Below are positions 24,303-35,469 of a DNA stretch of 56,404 nucleotides, one piece after another. The stretch comes from Alectoria sarmentosa (taxonomy: Eukaryota; Ascomycota; Lecanoromycetes; Lecanorales; Parmeliaceae). The DNA lies in NCBI GenBank assembly GCA_009733775.1, contig WOGZ01000226.1, positions 1 to 56,404 of the forward strand. The letters are read 5' to 3'. Position numbers and translations under genes: made by a program. The notes under the pieces are model-generated. The model did not search any database, was not told the DNA's origin, and worked only from the letters and a program-made list of their open reading frames with translations. The first letter of the stretch is position 1. Every line of letters begins with the position of its first letter.

Positions 24303-27300
24303 TCAACCATTCCTACCGTAAGGATGAAAGCCCCCTCTGTGTCCCCCCCTCCCGCCATGCCCACCCCGATAGTTCGCCCCCGGCTTCCCCGCGTTCTTTG
24401 GTCCCGTCGGCGCATTCGCAGGCGCACTGGGTGCTCCGGCGGGCGGTCCCGCACTACCTCTATTCCCACCCCTGCCTCCGCCCCCGGCGCCTCGTCCTCC
24501 CGGCTGCGGCACATCGTCGTACATGCCCTCCCAAGACGTAGGGCCGCCTTGCTGGTACGATTGCATCTGCTGCGCTTCCTGTGCGGCGCGGCGCGCCTGC
24601 TGCTGTTCGTATTTCTGTTGCTCAAAGGCGAGTTGGTCTTGCGCGTTGTAGCCCGGTGTGCCGCGTCTGGCTCCTCCTCCTCCTCCTCCTCCTCCTCCGG
24701 GCCCAAAGCCAGGGCCGGGACTGGCGCCCATTGGACCGCCGCCTCCGTTGAAGTTGCCTCCTCCTTGCTGGGCTTGGACTTGGGCTTGTTGCATCTGCAT
24801 CTGCTGCATTTGTTGCATTTGTTGCATCATGGCTGGATTCATGGCTTGCATGCCACCCTGCGCGCCTGGACTGTGGGGGAGTGGGGACTGGGAGCCTTGC
24901 TGTCGGTTCATTTGGGCTTGTTGCATCTGTTGCATGGCTTTCATTTGCTGCATTTGTTGCATTTGCTGCATCATAGCTGGATTCATGGCGCCCATGGCGC
25001 CCATGCCTCCGTTTTGCATGGCGGCGGCGGAAGCCATTTGTTGCTGCATGGTGGTGAAGTATTGCTGCATCTTCTGCCAGTATTGCGCCATCATTTGGGG
25101 TGTCATGCCACCCATCATGTTCTGGCCACCTTGCTGATTCTGGTTGCTTTGGTTCTGGTTAGAATTGTTATCGAAGCCGCGGTCGTTGTCTCGGAAGTCT
25201 TTGCCTCCACGACCAACACCGCGTCCCCCACGTCGGCCTTGCGGTTCTTCTTCTTCGCGCATGTTGCCTCGGGGTTGAGCTTTCTTGACTTCGATGGGTT
25301 TGCCGAGAATCTGCAGATCGCCAGCTAAGGTAGCGTCGACGGCGGCTTCGCTGTCGAAAGTGACGAAGCCGAAACCTCGAGGACGGCCAGTGTCTTTGTC
25401 CATCATGAGAGTGGCATCGACAACCCGTCCGAACTGGGCGAAGTATTCCTTGAAGACATGTTCGTTTGCGTCTTGGCTGACGCCTCCAACGAAGATCTTG
25501 CTGGTGCGTTCTTGTTCATCACGAGGAATAGCCCGCTTGGGGTCGATCTTGGGAGACAGTGAGCTTTTGGTTCTGGAAATGGGGGAATGGAGCCTGATGG
25601 GGGTTTTGGTGGAAGTAGATATATCGGGTCTTACAATCTTGCCATCCAAGTAGTGTTCCTTTACCATCACTACGTTGACGGTCTTGGGATCCTTGAAGGT
25701 GAGGAAGCCAAATCCACGAGATCGGCCACTCGCGCCATCGCGCATGACGGTGCATTCTTGCACTTCGCCGAAGGTTGAGAAATATTCCTTCAAAGATTCT
25801 AAAATGGTGGTGGTCAATTAGAATGGCGCCCAAAGATATAGGATTGTTAGGGCTGAGTGTACGTACGGTCGGTAGTTTCCCAGTTCAATCCACCAATGAA
25901 CATTTTTCTACATGTACGACGCAATAATCAGCAGCGAACATCAACGAAACAGTCGTCAAGCAAACAAGAAATCCGAGAACTTGAAAGGCAGAATCTGCAT
26001 AGAAAACAAGAAATTCAAGTGAGCCCAAGGCGACGTCCAGGTTTCCAGAATATAGTCCAGCTGGAGTCGATGATTACTGGTCGCAGTAGCCCTGAGAGGG
26101 GGTTCGAACGTTCTGGAAGACCTTTAGACTTGGAGCGTGGCATCTGATATGAGTATGCATGCCAGGAGATGGTGAGCCCTTTGTCATCGAGCACACTTTC
26201 GGCTTTTGACATGAAGGTGGGGATGATGACAGGCAGCATACCGCGTACCACTGAGTACACGGACGGATCAATGTACACGAGGATGATTCGTCTTTTGCTA
26301 TAGAGTCGTATGCTAGGTACCGGTACGCGGCCACTATACTTCGCTGAAGCTAAGCATGGCAAGACATGGGCGTCTGCATCCTAACCTGCTCTATGAAGAT
26401 AGTATCGACAATAAGCTATGTAGCAGCAGTAGTGGTACTATTATGAGGTAACGAGGTAGTCCGGGTGTCGCACGGTGGGCATACTGATCCACTCGTCCCC
26501 ACTCCATCTGCCCAATTCATAAAGAACTCCTTTTCGGGATTAGGTAGAGCCAGCCACATGAGCTCCAAGACGCAGGCCATCAGCTTCTGAGCCATACTAT
26601 TCATGCTGCAAATGCTTCAGATGTTGCCCCGACACCTGGCCCTCCATTATTTCCAACCATCCATACAAGACTCAACAGAACGTATAGGCAGAAGCCCTCG
26701 TCCAACCATGTAGAAACCTTGATCTTGGAGGTCTAGCCTCGATCTTGACCGATGACATCTTCCTCGCCTCATCCTCCTTGTCTAACTTCATTTCTCATTG
26801 GTATTGTCCATGGGTATACTGCCCTTCATGGCTGGCATTCTGACGATGGTTCGCATCCAAGATCTCCAACATTTGCATTTGTGGGAAGCACGGGCACAGG
26901 ACTAAAGGCACACTGCCCCAAAGCAAGTTGAAAAGCAGTAAAAATCGCTGACAATAAATTCAGATCCTTGAACTCACCCATCCTCTTTGATACCAATCGG
27001 TGCTGGCTCCTGCTCCATCGCTGCATCGTTGTACTGATGTGCAGTTCCTCCGTTTGCCTGTCCGGCGTTCCAAGATGGCCCGGCGTCGCTATTGTGGCCG
27101 TTTTCAAACATCGGCTCATCTTTTAAAGGTATGCTACTCGGTTCTTCGTCTTTCGGCTCTTGATGCGCCTCGCTCACGAAAGCAGCATTGTTGTTTGGAG
27201 CTGGAGCTTGTATGGGCTCTGACTGGAAGTTTTGTACAGAAGGTTCAGGCTTTGCTACTGTGTCGTCTGCGTCGTAGCTATAGAAGAAGTCAGAAAGTTT

Positions 27301-27392
27301 TTCGGGTAGGGCAAAGTGTTAGCGCAATGTGGTGGTGATTTGACTCACAGGTCTGCGAAGAGATCCTCTTCGAGCTCCTCAGGCTCAGTCAT
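24303..27392 (-). CDS. hrp1: Hrp1/Nab4-like RNA-binding protein (cleavage factor IB)
   Basis: Exons in transcript order: 27392-27349, 27277-26978, 25907-25867, 25798-25635 and 25547-24303, giving 597 residues. The acidic N-terminus starts MTEPEELEEDLFADL. RRM1 starts at about residue 116 (KMFIGGLNW; RNP1 GRSRGFGFL). A linker IDPKRAIPRDEQ at 184-195 is characteristic of Hrp1 orthologues. RRM2 starts at about residue 200 (KIFVGGVS; RNP1 GRPRGFGFV). The C-terminal 300 residues are low-complexity: Asn/Gln, Met/Gln repeats (MQQMQQMQQM), a Gly tract and RGG boxes near the end (GGRGAGGGGRGG, GGHGGRGG), a prion-like composition. Hrp1 binds UA-rich enhancement elements in 3' end formation and helps mRNA export. 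Intron 2 is about 1,070 bases, far longer than any other intron in the window. The gene shares a 473-base promoter with gyp1. Confidence 0.95.
25908..26977 (-). other. Unusually long intron of hrp1
   Basis: The donor is GAT GG|GTGAGT and the acceptor TGTAG|A AAA ATG; together they join EDG to KMFIGG exactly as in orthologues. Inside the intron no extra exon with RRM or conserved sequence was seen, only short frames of 60-115 codons on both strands. Confidence 0.8.
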
Positions 27393-27865
27393 GTTGGAGG
27401 TTAGTGAAAGTAAAGAACTTTGATGTACTAATATCAGTGAGCCCTTGAGGCAGTCTGTCTCAGACGCGGAGCTTGTAGCCCCGAATAAGCCAGCAGTGGT
27501 ACTGTGGTTCTGGCAGTGACAAGCAGTGATGGAAAAGACGGACAAAAAGTCACTCAGATCTAAGGTGAGAGAGAATGAGTTGTGTGTTGGAAGCACGATG
27601 ACCGACAAAGAATGAGAAGTATGGCGAGTACGAGAAATTACGGGTGTCGGAAGATTGGTGGAGGAAGAGGTGAAGTCGGAGCTGGAAGATTCAAGTTGCT
27701 GTGACTTTAGCCTGCGGCTAGTCCCATAACCGCTAGCCGCTTCAAGATCACTAGTCTCATGTTCATTGGAGAGCCATTGACAAAAGAGAGCTACGTTATG
27801 TGCAGCAGCGGGTTTGTGCTTGTTCTGCTCCATGTCAGTGATTGCTGGGATTCATAGAATACAAC
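27393..27865. promoter_or_regulatory. Shared divergent promoter of hrp1 and gyp1
   Basis: The two start codons are 473 bases apart and point outward. A minus-strand frame runs through part of this interval upstream of the hrp1 start but has no conserved sequence and does not need to be coding. No individual factor site is claimed. Confidence 0.6.
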
Positions 27866-30046
27866 ATGGCTTCCAGAAAGCCTCCTAATCAGGTATCTAT
27901 CCCCCCTCAAAGCGCTCAACTGTGAGACTTTTCCTGACGAAGCATGCAACCTTGCAGGAAATGGTTCAGGTCGGTTCGTGCTCTACTTTTACGTCTTGGG
28001 GGCTCTAATTCTTCTCGTATATATGGTGGGAGTGTGTGCTAATTCATATGCCGGCCAACAGATTCTAGCGAGTATGTACTCCAGTGGCGTTCCAGCATCA
28101 GTACATGCCCCAGCTGACCATCTTCAGCAAAAGTGCCTCTCCTTTTTGGCGTAACAGACCAAGTAATCCCAGAAATACCTCCTCAAAAGCTGCAGACTCC
28201 AATATGGTCGTTGGTGCATCATACTCCCATACCGATATTCTTAAGTTTGATTCCTTGTGGGCTGTGTCCTGTGCATATTCCGGCCTTCTACTGACCGTCT
28301 TGGAGATCCTTGACACCTTCGAGTTCGAGACCCCACACACCTCCATCTCTGTCCAGGGGCAACACACGCAACACTTCAACTCCACCTCCGAGATCCAACT
28401 CCGCTCTTTCTTCGCCCCCAAAACGACCCACCTACCCACAATTCATGTCACAGACCAATAGTGACTGGGGCGCCGGTCATGAAGACTATGACGATGATGA
28501 AGACGATGCTGAACGCTACTTCTACAACGAGAATGCAGATGAGGATGAATTTGGATTGCCAAGTATATCGAGTATGCGAAGAGAAGCAAAGAAGAGGATA
28601 CCCAACAAGAAGACAAATGATCCCGGTGGAGGGTCTAGCAAGGGCAGTTATGGTATGAGCTCGATGCTTACACCCGAGCGGCAACCTGGGCGCGCAAGAG
28701 CAAACAGCTCGGACATTGCTGAAGAACGTGGGGCTCCTATCTATCCTACCGCAAAGCAAAGTGAAGGGAAGATATTGAGGCCCCAATACAAAGACATCCT
28801 ACGCGGTTCGCCCTCTTGAATCTCAATCTAAGAACGTGCTGAATTCTTGTTCACAGATCCTGCGAACTCCCTCCACTTAATCAATCACCCTTCGATTCCT
28901 CAAAATGCCACTCCCAAAGAAGCAGAAGCCCACTCCACCCGGATATCCCGCATCAATAAATTTAGACGGATCCTCCAAGCAAGCTCCATCCCACTTTCCG
29001 ATCTTCGAGACTCGTCTTGGTCGGGCATACCTGAAGAGGTGCGCGCCATGTCGTGGCAGCTCCTCCTCGGTTACCTTCCAACAAGCAGCGAACGGCGTGT
29101 TGCAACCCTCGAGCGCAAGCGAAAGGCTTACCTGGATGGTGTGCGGCAGGCTTTCGAACGAGGTGGTAACGCCTCTAATGCATCCAATGGTCGGACTTCG
29201 ACGACCAGTCAAGCTCGAATTCGGGGTTTAGACGAAGCATTGTGGCATCAGATCTCAATAGACGTACCGCGAACAAGCCCTCATCTACAACTTTATAGCT
29301 ACGAAGCAACCCAGCGCTCTCTCGAACGTATCCTCTACGTCTGGGCAATCCGCCATCCAGCGAGCGGTTACGTGCAAGGGATCAATGATCTCGTCACGCC
29401 CTTTTGGCAGGTTTTCCTTGGCAGCTACATTACAGACAACAATGTTGAAAGTGGTATGGATCCCGGGCAGCTTCCGAAGCCTGTCTTAGATGCCGTGGAG
29501 GCGGATTCTTTTTGGTGCCTCACAAAACTGCTCGATGGTATACAAGACAATTACATATATGCTCAGCCCGGGATCGTGCGGCAGGTTAGCGCTCTTCGCG
29601 ACTTGACCACACGCATCGATGCAGGACTGGCGAAACATCTTGAGAGCGAGGGTGTGGAATTTATGCAATTCAGCTTTCGATGGATGAATTGTCTACTAAT
29701 GCGGGAAGTGTCTGTGAAGAATACGATTCGTATGTGGGACACTTACATGGCTGAAGAACAAGGGTTCTCGGAATTCCATTTGTATGTATGTGCGGCATTC
29801 TTGGTAAAATGGTCTGAGCAGCTTGTGAAGATGGATTTTCAGGTACGTGCGCCAGTTTAGGGTATCATCTATTGAGAGAGTCGAAGTTGACTGGCTCAAC
29901 AGGAAACCATGATGTTCTTGCAAGCTCTACCTACGCGAGACTGGACTGAGAAAGATGTCGAGCTCTTGCTCAGCGAGGCCTTTATATGGCAGAGCTTATT
30001 CCGAGGCTCGAGTGCTCATTTGAGGAATTCCAATGGCGTGACATAG
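27866..30046 (+). CDS. gyp1: Rab/Ypt GTPase-activating protein Gyp1, TBC domain
   Basis: Seven predicted exons: 27866-27892, 27958-27973, 28062-28071, 28128-28244, 28306-28805, 28857-29842 and 29903-30046, giving 599 residues. The N-terminal half is disordered (SSSRPHTPPSLSR, an acidic patch DYDDDEDDAERYF). The TBC domain starts near residue 277: the arginine finger is Arg286 in GIPEEVRAMSW and the glutamine finger is in GYVQGINDL. Other signatures are YAQPGIVRQV, GVEFMQFSFRWMNCLLMREV, WDTYMAEEQGFSEFH and the final LPTRDWTEKDVELLLSEAF. It should stimulate GTP hydrolysis by Ypt1/Rab1 at the Golgi. The large exons are certain. The first four (27, 16, 10 and 117 bases) rest on splice sites and phase only; the joined stretch DKSASPFW supports them. 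Confidence 0.93.
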
Positions 30047-30716
30047 ATACTAGATTTGGTGCACGAAGGCTGTGTGAGACAACATGCGCATGCCCGTTGC
30101 GTTTATTCTGATTCGCATACTGTGGTTGTTGCAAAGTGCCGAATTGCGATAATTGCAGCTCGTCCAGTCTTAGGACATGTACTCCAGGCAAAACGCCACA
30201 AAAGGAGGCAGTCGAAATGGTATAGATCCTCAAGTTTCAGCAAGAGGGGTATCAGTGGAGAAAGTTTTGAAGCTGTTGTGTGCTCGTCCTGGAGCAGCCT
30301 TGATCACGAACGACTTGTTGTCCCAGGTTGAGGCCCAGAGTTGACACGAAAATGAGAGATTTCATCTCCTCAGACTGCTTCTTTATTAATGGCTCAAATC
30401 TAGGACACAAAGATGCTGGCCGCCGTAGTCACTGTTCTTTACTAGAGGTCACCAGTGTGTTGATCCTCAGGAATAATCAGGATTAGAAATTCCTTGTGCA
30501 CTATTGCCCATCCGCGTCCGTGAGCAGCACGATGCTCTTCATGGACTAGTTTGGGCATGAAGGTGCTCGAGTTTGAAGTCTGTCTTAGATGGAGATCTTC
30601 GCTAATCATGCAAGGGGAGCTTATCTTCAAATCATCGACCAACCTCCAAGCTTTCGATTGAAGTACAGATTCAAGGAGAAGCAACGCATGCTGCGTAGAG
30701 TGCAGCGACACCCACA
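30047..30716. other. Intergenic region, nothing recognised
   Basis: The 670 bases between gyp1 and the next gene contain a 100-codon minus-strand frame without family pattern and no repeats. Confidence 0.4.
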
Positions 30717-32243
30717 ATGCCGACCTCTTTCCTAGACCTACCATTGGAGCTACGGGACGAAATTTACCAGCTGATCATTCCCGTGGAACGAGGGGCTGAC
30801 GGAGAACCCCTTCCGGTCGAAACAGATACAACATACTGGGAAGACCATCCTCCTCGGCCATGGCTTGGCAGATCCGCCGACGATGTGTCTTTGTACGACG
30901 TACCTTTGCCGGAATATTCAAAAGACGTTCTTTGCTTGGGATCGAGACTGCTGAGGACGTGCCGCCAAGTGAGCGATGAAGCAGCACCGTACGTCTATGG
31001 CCAACAGCAATTTATGTTTTACAGACCACGGCCAGCATTGAATTGGCTCGATAGCATCGGTCAACATCATATCCGTGTGCGCCATGTTGCAATTCTAGGC
31101 TATTCTCTTACAGACCAGACCTTGGAAGAGGATGGAGAAGTTCAAATACACATGTGGGCGTCTGTCCTTCGCAAACTCTCGAATGTAACGTTCTTTAGCT
31201 GCCTTACAAATCTTCACAGGGGCACCAGGGGCCCTTGGCTACACGAAAATTGGTCCACTATTTGGGATAAGGAGGTGGTATTGGAGGCACTACGAGATCT
31301 CGTACACGTTCGCTTTATGTCAATTGGAGATGCACCACGGGTCACACCTCAAGGCCCCGGCATGAGGGAATCCTCCCTTGAACCTACCTTTAATAAAGCC
31401 TTTCTCGAGACTCTCATTCTCACTGGTCATCCCGTCGCCGGTGTTGAATGGTATCCCGAGGATTATTTTGATCGTCTTACAGGTCTGAAGCATCTTACGG
31501 TTTTGAACGGCTTACGGATGCAGTCCGGCAATAACAAGGTATCGAATGATTTCTTCTCTCACATTGCTCCTTTGCGCAGCTTTACCTGGCAGGGGTTCTA
31601 CCTTACAAACTCCCATCGGAAAGCCTTCACTACGTATCACGGTGGTACTATTCAATGCCTGGAACTCGATATACGTATGAAGTATTTTGAAGACTGGCCT
31701 GATCAGCGATCGGAAGAGTCGGCCTGTCTGGACTCTCTTACGAAAATGTTCGCAGCCCTGCCTGTTCTCAAATCTTTGGTCTTGCGCTATTGGGACGACT
31801 GCGCTAGACTTATTGAGAACATGCCCCGAGGTCTTAGAGTCCTTAGTCTAAGTGGCGGCGCGAATGCTACGAGATTTCCTCGTACAGACGAGTCACTAGG
31901 CCACGCTCTGAGAAAATTGCCCGATTGATGTCCACAGCTGGCGCATGTGCGTCTGACCATGGATCAAAGGATTGTTGGTGAGGATCAAATGGGTCGCTGC
32001 GGGACGCTATCGATCCATACCCATGCTGCATTGGAATACCTGTCATCGAAAATCAAGGATACTTTTGTAACAGGCTGTGTTGCTCGGCGATGCAACCGAA
32101 CTGCACCTATGGGTCCAGAGTTGACAGATGAAATCCTGCAGTGTTGGAAAAGATTGCCACGTTATCCCATTTCCAATATTGACCTCGATCAACCTTGGGA
32201 ACGCGACTACGCGGCCCTAGAGTCGGTCATAGGCTTGACATAG
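30717..32243 (+). pseudogene. F-box-like protein gene with an in-frame TGA
   Basis: A 403-codon frame from ATG 30717 to TGA 31926-31928 starts FLDLPLELRDEIYQLI, an F-box-like motif also seen in the genes at 39280 and 53880. It continues with LLRTCRQVSDEAAPYVYG and leucine-rich segments such as LKHLTVLNGLRM, LPVLKSLVLRYW and RGLRVLSLSG. Directly after the TGA the same frame stays open for a further 105 codons and begins with CPQLAHVRLTMDQ, a natural continuation of the LRR pattern. A further frame with KLTFWGEYDAFY lies at 32251-32400 in another phase. I read this as a gene with a recent nonsense change, or a readthrough gene. If the TGA is the true stop, the 403-residue protein could be functional. 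No specific substrate is implied. Confidence 0.7.
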
Positions 32244-32468
32244 TTCCAGCATGACAATCTTCAAAGGACAGGTTCTAGGTGAAAAGCTGACTTTTTGGGG
32301 AGAGTACGATGCATTCTATCGGAACACGGGCTTGAGAAAGCTACATATTGGGAGAAAATTCAGGGTTCCAAGTCAACAGGTATTTGAAGGTTCGAGTCCT
32401 TGACTCTCGCTCTCATTTCCCTTCGCAATCCGGAGCTTCACTTCCTGCGGCGATTGGAACTGCAATTT

Positions 32469-34214
32469 TCAAGTCTCGTCCCCTTCTATGGGGTGCTCTC
32501 TCATCAGCAATTCGTGCATGGAGTCGCAGAAAACGAACCTATGGACTGCCGAACGCCAGAGCTCCTCTTCTTCGTCATAGGTCAACTCGCACTTATCTTT
32601 GGCAGATTTTGAGATCTCTGGCCACCTGCTTCCTATGTCTGAGCTTGGCTGTGGTGAAACTGGAAATGACTTACGTTTTGGTGAGTCTAGTGGGTCAGCT
32701 TTGATGTCCTCTCGTCGACATACCTCATCAATAGCGAGGCGTCTTTCAGGTTCATCGTCCCGCGAAGCGTTGTAAAGCCGCAGAAGTGCGTTAATACGCG
32801 ACGTCTTGGTCAAGAAGGCCTCAACAAGGCTCTCGACTTCGATTGCCCGGACTCGGTCACCCATCAGGATGAAGCACAGTATGGTATTCCAAAGGTTATA
32901 GCAGACACCAGGGTCATTCAGGGGGTTGCGATGGCATACCGAGTTACGCAAATCTGTGGCTTCACTCATGACTGCTTTCCGGAGATGCTTATGCAGATAG
33001 AATTGTCCGTCTAAGTTAGCACATTCTTCTGGTTTCGTTGCGTTTGCAAGGTTGTAATATTCACTTGGCGTGTCCTTCCAATGGAGCGCATAAATTTGCA
33101 TCTCACCATGTTCAGGCGCGGTCCAGGACTTCCGAGCCAACACCGCCCTTCTACCCCGGTCCTCCCGTTGTGCAAAGTAGAAGGACCCTTCCTCAAGAAT
33201 ACTCAACATTTTGGCATGGATCTCGAGACACGTGCCAGATTCCGGCTGGGGAGGGAAGAGAATGTGGCGGACCCATTTGCTGCTTGGGGCGTCGAGCGTC
33301 GGATCCTTGACGATGACTTCAACTATCTTCTCAAGCTCTTCTGCTCTCTTATAGTCCTTGAGAACCCTTGGAATTCTCAGCGCAGTCATCAGCTCGGACT
33401 CGGTCACCAGCTGTTCACGGTGGAAGGTCCTGTTTCTGAAAGATCTTGCCATTCCAAGGAGTACAAATGCCGGAGTTGGGTTTGGAGGTGAAAACGTCTT
33501 TGGATCTGCTAACGCATCTTCTGGCAACATTCTGGCAGAGATGACACGATCCAGGAACTTTATCCAGTCTTTAACCTCGACAGCGTGGACTTTATCCCAC
33601 GGTAGATTAGGCAACCGGCCAGCACCTTGATCGGTGAGGATTTCCCGTCTCCATTTCTCGGATTTCAAGTCCTCGCCGAAATAGTGGTGCCCTAAGCGGT
33701 GAAACGAAGCCTCGAACTCATTAATCATGTGCCGCTGTAAGGCGTACACTACGTCGGACGGACAGCCGAGAAAGTATTCCTCATACTCATATATGTATGC
33801 CAGGCCAGAGGGTGGATTAGACCAGTAGTCGTCGCTAGATTTGGGATGCTGGGTCGCTCCATCCCCTTCGTTGACGTTCTCAGAGGCTTCGCCATCTTCT
33901 TCATATTCAATTGCCTCATTGTCCTCTTGGGGGTATTCATAGGCGGTTCCTTCGTCTTCATCATAGCCGTTGTTGTAGTACTCGCTTTCTCCTCCTTCGC
34001 AAGAATTGCCATAAGACCCGGGATCGTCTGATATGCTCCCATCATCTTCTTTCCATTCGGAATAGCTAGTGTAGTGGTCCTCATTGGGTTCGCATCCCTC
34101 TTCAGCGGCATCGGACAGCACTTCCGTCGAGCCTTGCGTTATATGACAGTATCCCGCCTCTTCGACATCTTGTTCTATAACCGTCGTAACGCCAGAACCT
34201 GCTGCCGCCTCCAT
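32469..34214 (-). CDS. Uncharacterised protein with acidic N-terminal region
   Basis: A single uninterrupted frame of 581 residues from ATG 34214. The open frame extends upstream to 34373 but has no other ATG. Residues 1 to about 130 are strongly acidic and Tyr/Ser/Glu-rich (EWKEDDGS, YYNNGYDEDEG, YEYPQEDNEAIEYEEDGE), so probably disordered. The rest looks globular, with no membrane segment or signal peptide: a conserved-looking core has YEEYFLGCPSDVVYALQRH, WRREILTDQGAGRLPNLPW and NLWNTILCFILMGDRVRA. I do not recognise the family. Codon use and length argue that it is a real gene. It is convergent with the F-box-like gene to its left, with about 225 bases between the ends. Confidence 0.75.
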   Translation of the reverse strand: MEAAAGSGVTTVIEQDVEEAGYCHITQGSTEVLSDAAEEGCEPNEDHYTSYSEWKEDDGSISDDPGSYGNSCEGGESEYYNNGYDEDEGTAYEYPQEDNEAIEYEEDGEASENVNEGDGATQHPKSSDDYWSNPPSGLAYIYEYEEYFLGCPSDVVYALQRHMINEFEASFHRLGHHYFGEDLKSEKWRREILTDQGAGRLPNLPWDKVHAVEVKDWIKFLDRVISARMLPEDALADPKTFSPPNPTPAFVLLGMARSFRNRTFHREQLVTESELMTALRIPRVLKDYKRAEELEKIVEVIVKDPTLDAPSSKWVRHILFPPQPESGTCLEIHAKMLSILEEGSFYFAQREDRGRRAVLARKSWTAPEHGEMQIYALHWKDTPSEYYNLANATKPEECANLDGQFYLHKHLRKAVMSEATDLRNSVCHRNPLNDPGVCYNLWNTILCFILMGDRVRAIEVESLVEAFLTKTSRINALLRLYNASRDDEPERRLAIDEVCRREDIKADPLDSPKRKSFPVSPQPSSDIGSRWPEISKSAKDKCELTYDEEEELWRSAVHRFVFCDSMHELLMREHPIEGDET

Positions 34215-35469
34215 TGATGCGGACTTGACTCGGAAATTCGAGGAAGACGATTCTGTTTGCTGCTTAATGTCGTCAGTAGGGTAAGGGAAATGACCTAACT
34301 GGGCGAATATATATCCTTGCTGCACGCCAGGTGCAATTGGCGAAACGCAAACGTGCGCACGTCGAAAGCCCACCTCTTAACAAGATCCTTGTCTCATCTC
34401 CCTTGTCTTCGCACCCATTGTGCTCAATGACGCTTTCTTACAGTTGCGCCTTTGTGCATCTTCTTTCACTAGTTGCCTTCATCGCTTTCAAGGCCCCGAT
34501 TCCTGTCTGACGTGACACCCTCTACCCTTCGTGGCATAGATCTCAGCCTCGCCCTCGCTTCTATCCTCACCTCCTCTTTGTGTTCTGCATCCATTGGTGC
34601 CATTGCCGCCCTAGGCAATGCCAAGAACAATGGCAAAGCTGATTCGCGCAACAATGAGCGGAATAGAGCCAGCTGTAGTGATCTTGAACAAACGTTCTCG
34701 AGGGAAGCCCTAACCCTCATTGTGCGATTTCTGAAAAGGAGAATTCCGGCTCTTGCAATCATTCAGGGAAGGCAACTTTTTCATTTCTCTTTCTGCGTTG
34801 ATGCTCCCAGATCATGTGGCTGTTTGAGGAGTTTGGAGCAGAAGAAAATTGGTATGATGTCGAGATCATCATTCCGCTCCAACAACAAACGGCACATGCA
34901 CATGCACAAGTAGCTGTTTGCAGAAACAGAAGGGCAGTTGGAAGACAGAATTGATAAAAGTACGTACTAGTACGTAGCTCCTCCAGGCCACGCCACGAAA
35001 ATGGCATTTCGATGAACGAACTACACCTCAAGCATCTGTCCCCAGTGAGTAGCTCAACTTCAAGCGCGCAACTCGCACCGCTCATGCGCCTCCATTTCAC
35101 CCAATACCCTTTCCTACTCCGTCTCTGTGGTCGACCCATTCGTCGAATCCCCCACAAACCTACCAGCCCCGCCGGCGGCCACGGCTCATCCGTCACCACC
35201 ACGAACTGATCCTACCCTCGAGGCTTCGCCTGCGCCGTCCCTTAGAGGGAGAAGAAGATCATAGTCAGCTAAACCAAACCAAGCAATCGATCGATCGGTA
35301 GGTAAGATACTTATGAGCCCACACGCATACATGCATGCGAGATGTTAAGCTATTAAGATAGTACGTAGGGGAAATATTCACTCGCAACAGCCGCCCACCC
35401 CCATTTCCCCCGCCGCACGCACACGGCCTCGGTCGTTTCGACCGCTTCCCACACGTCATACCAGCTGGT
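34215..35469. other. Intergenic region, nothing firm
   Basis: A 146-codon plus-strand frame at 34473-34913 and a 147-codon minus-strand frame at 34759-35202 overlap each other and show no family pattern. Both are treated as chance frames. Confidence 0.4.

Noticed and set aside
24324..25328. 334-codon plus-strand frame
   Set aside because: It is antisense to the low-complexity tail of hrp1; its Leu/His/Cys-rich composition is the mirror of Gln/Met/Gly codons.
34473..35202. Overlapping 146- and 147-codon frames on opposite strands
   Set aside because: Neither has a family pattern and they exclude each other; treated as chance.
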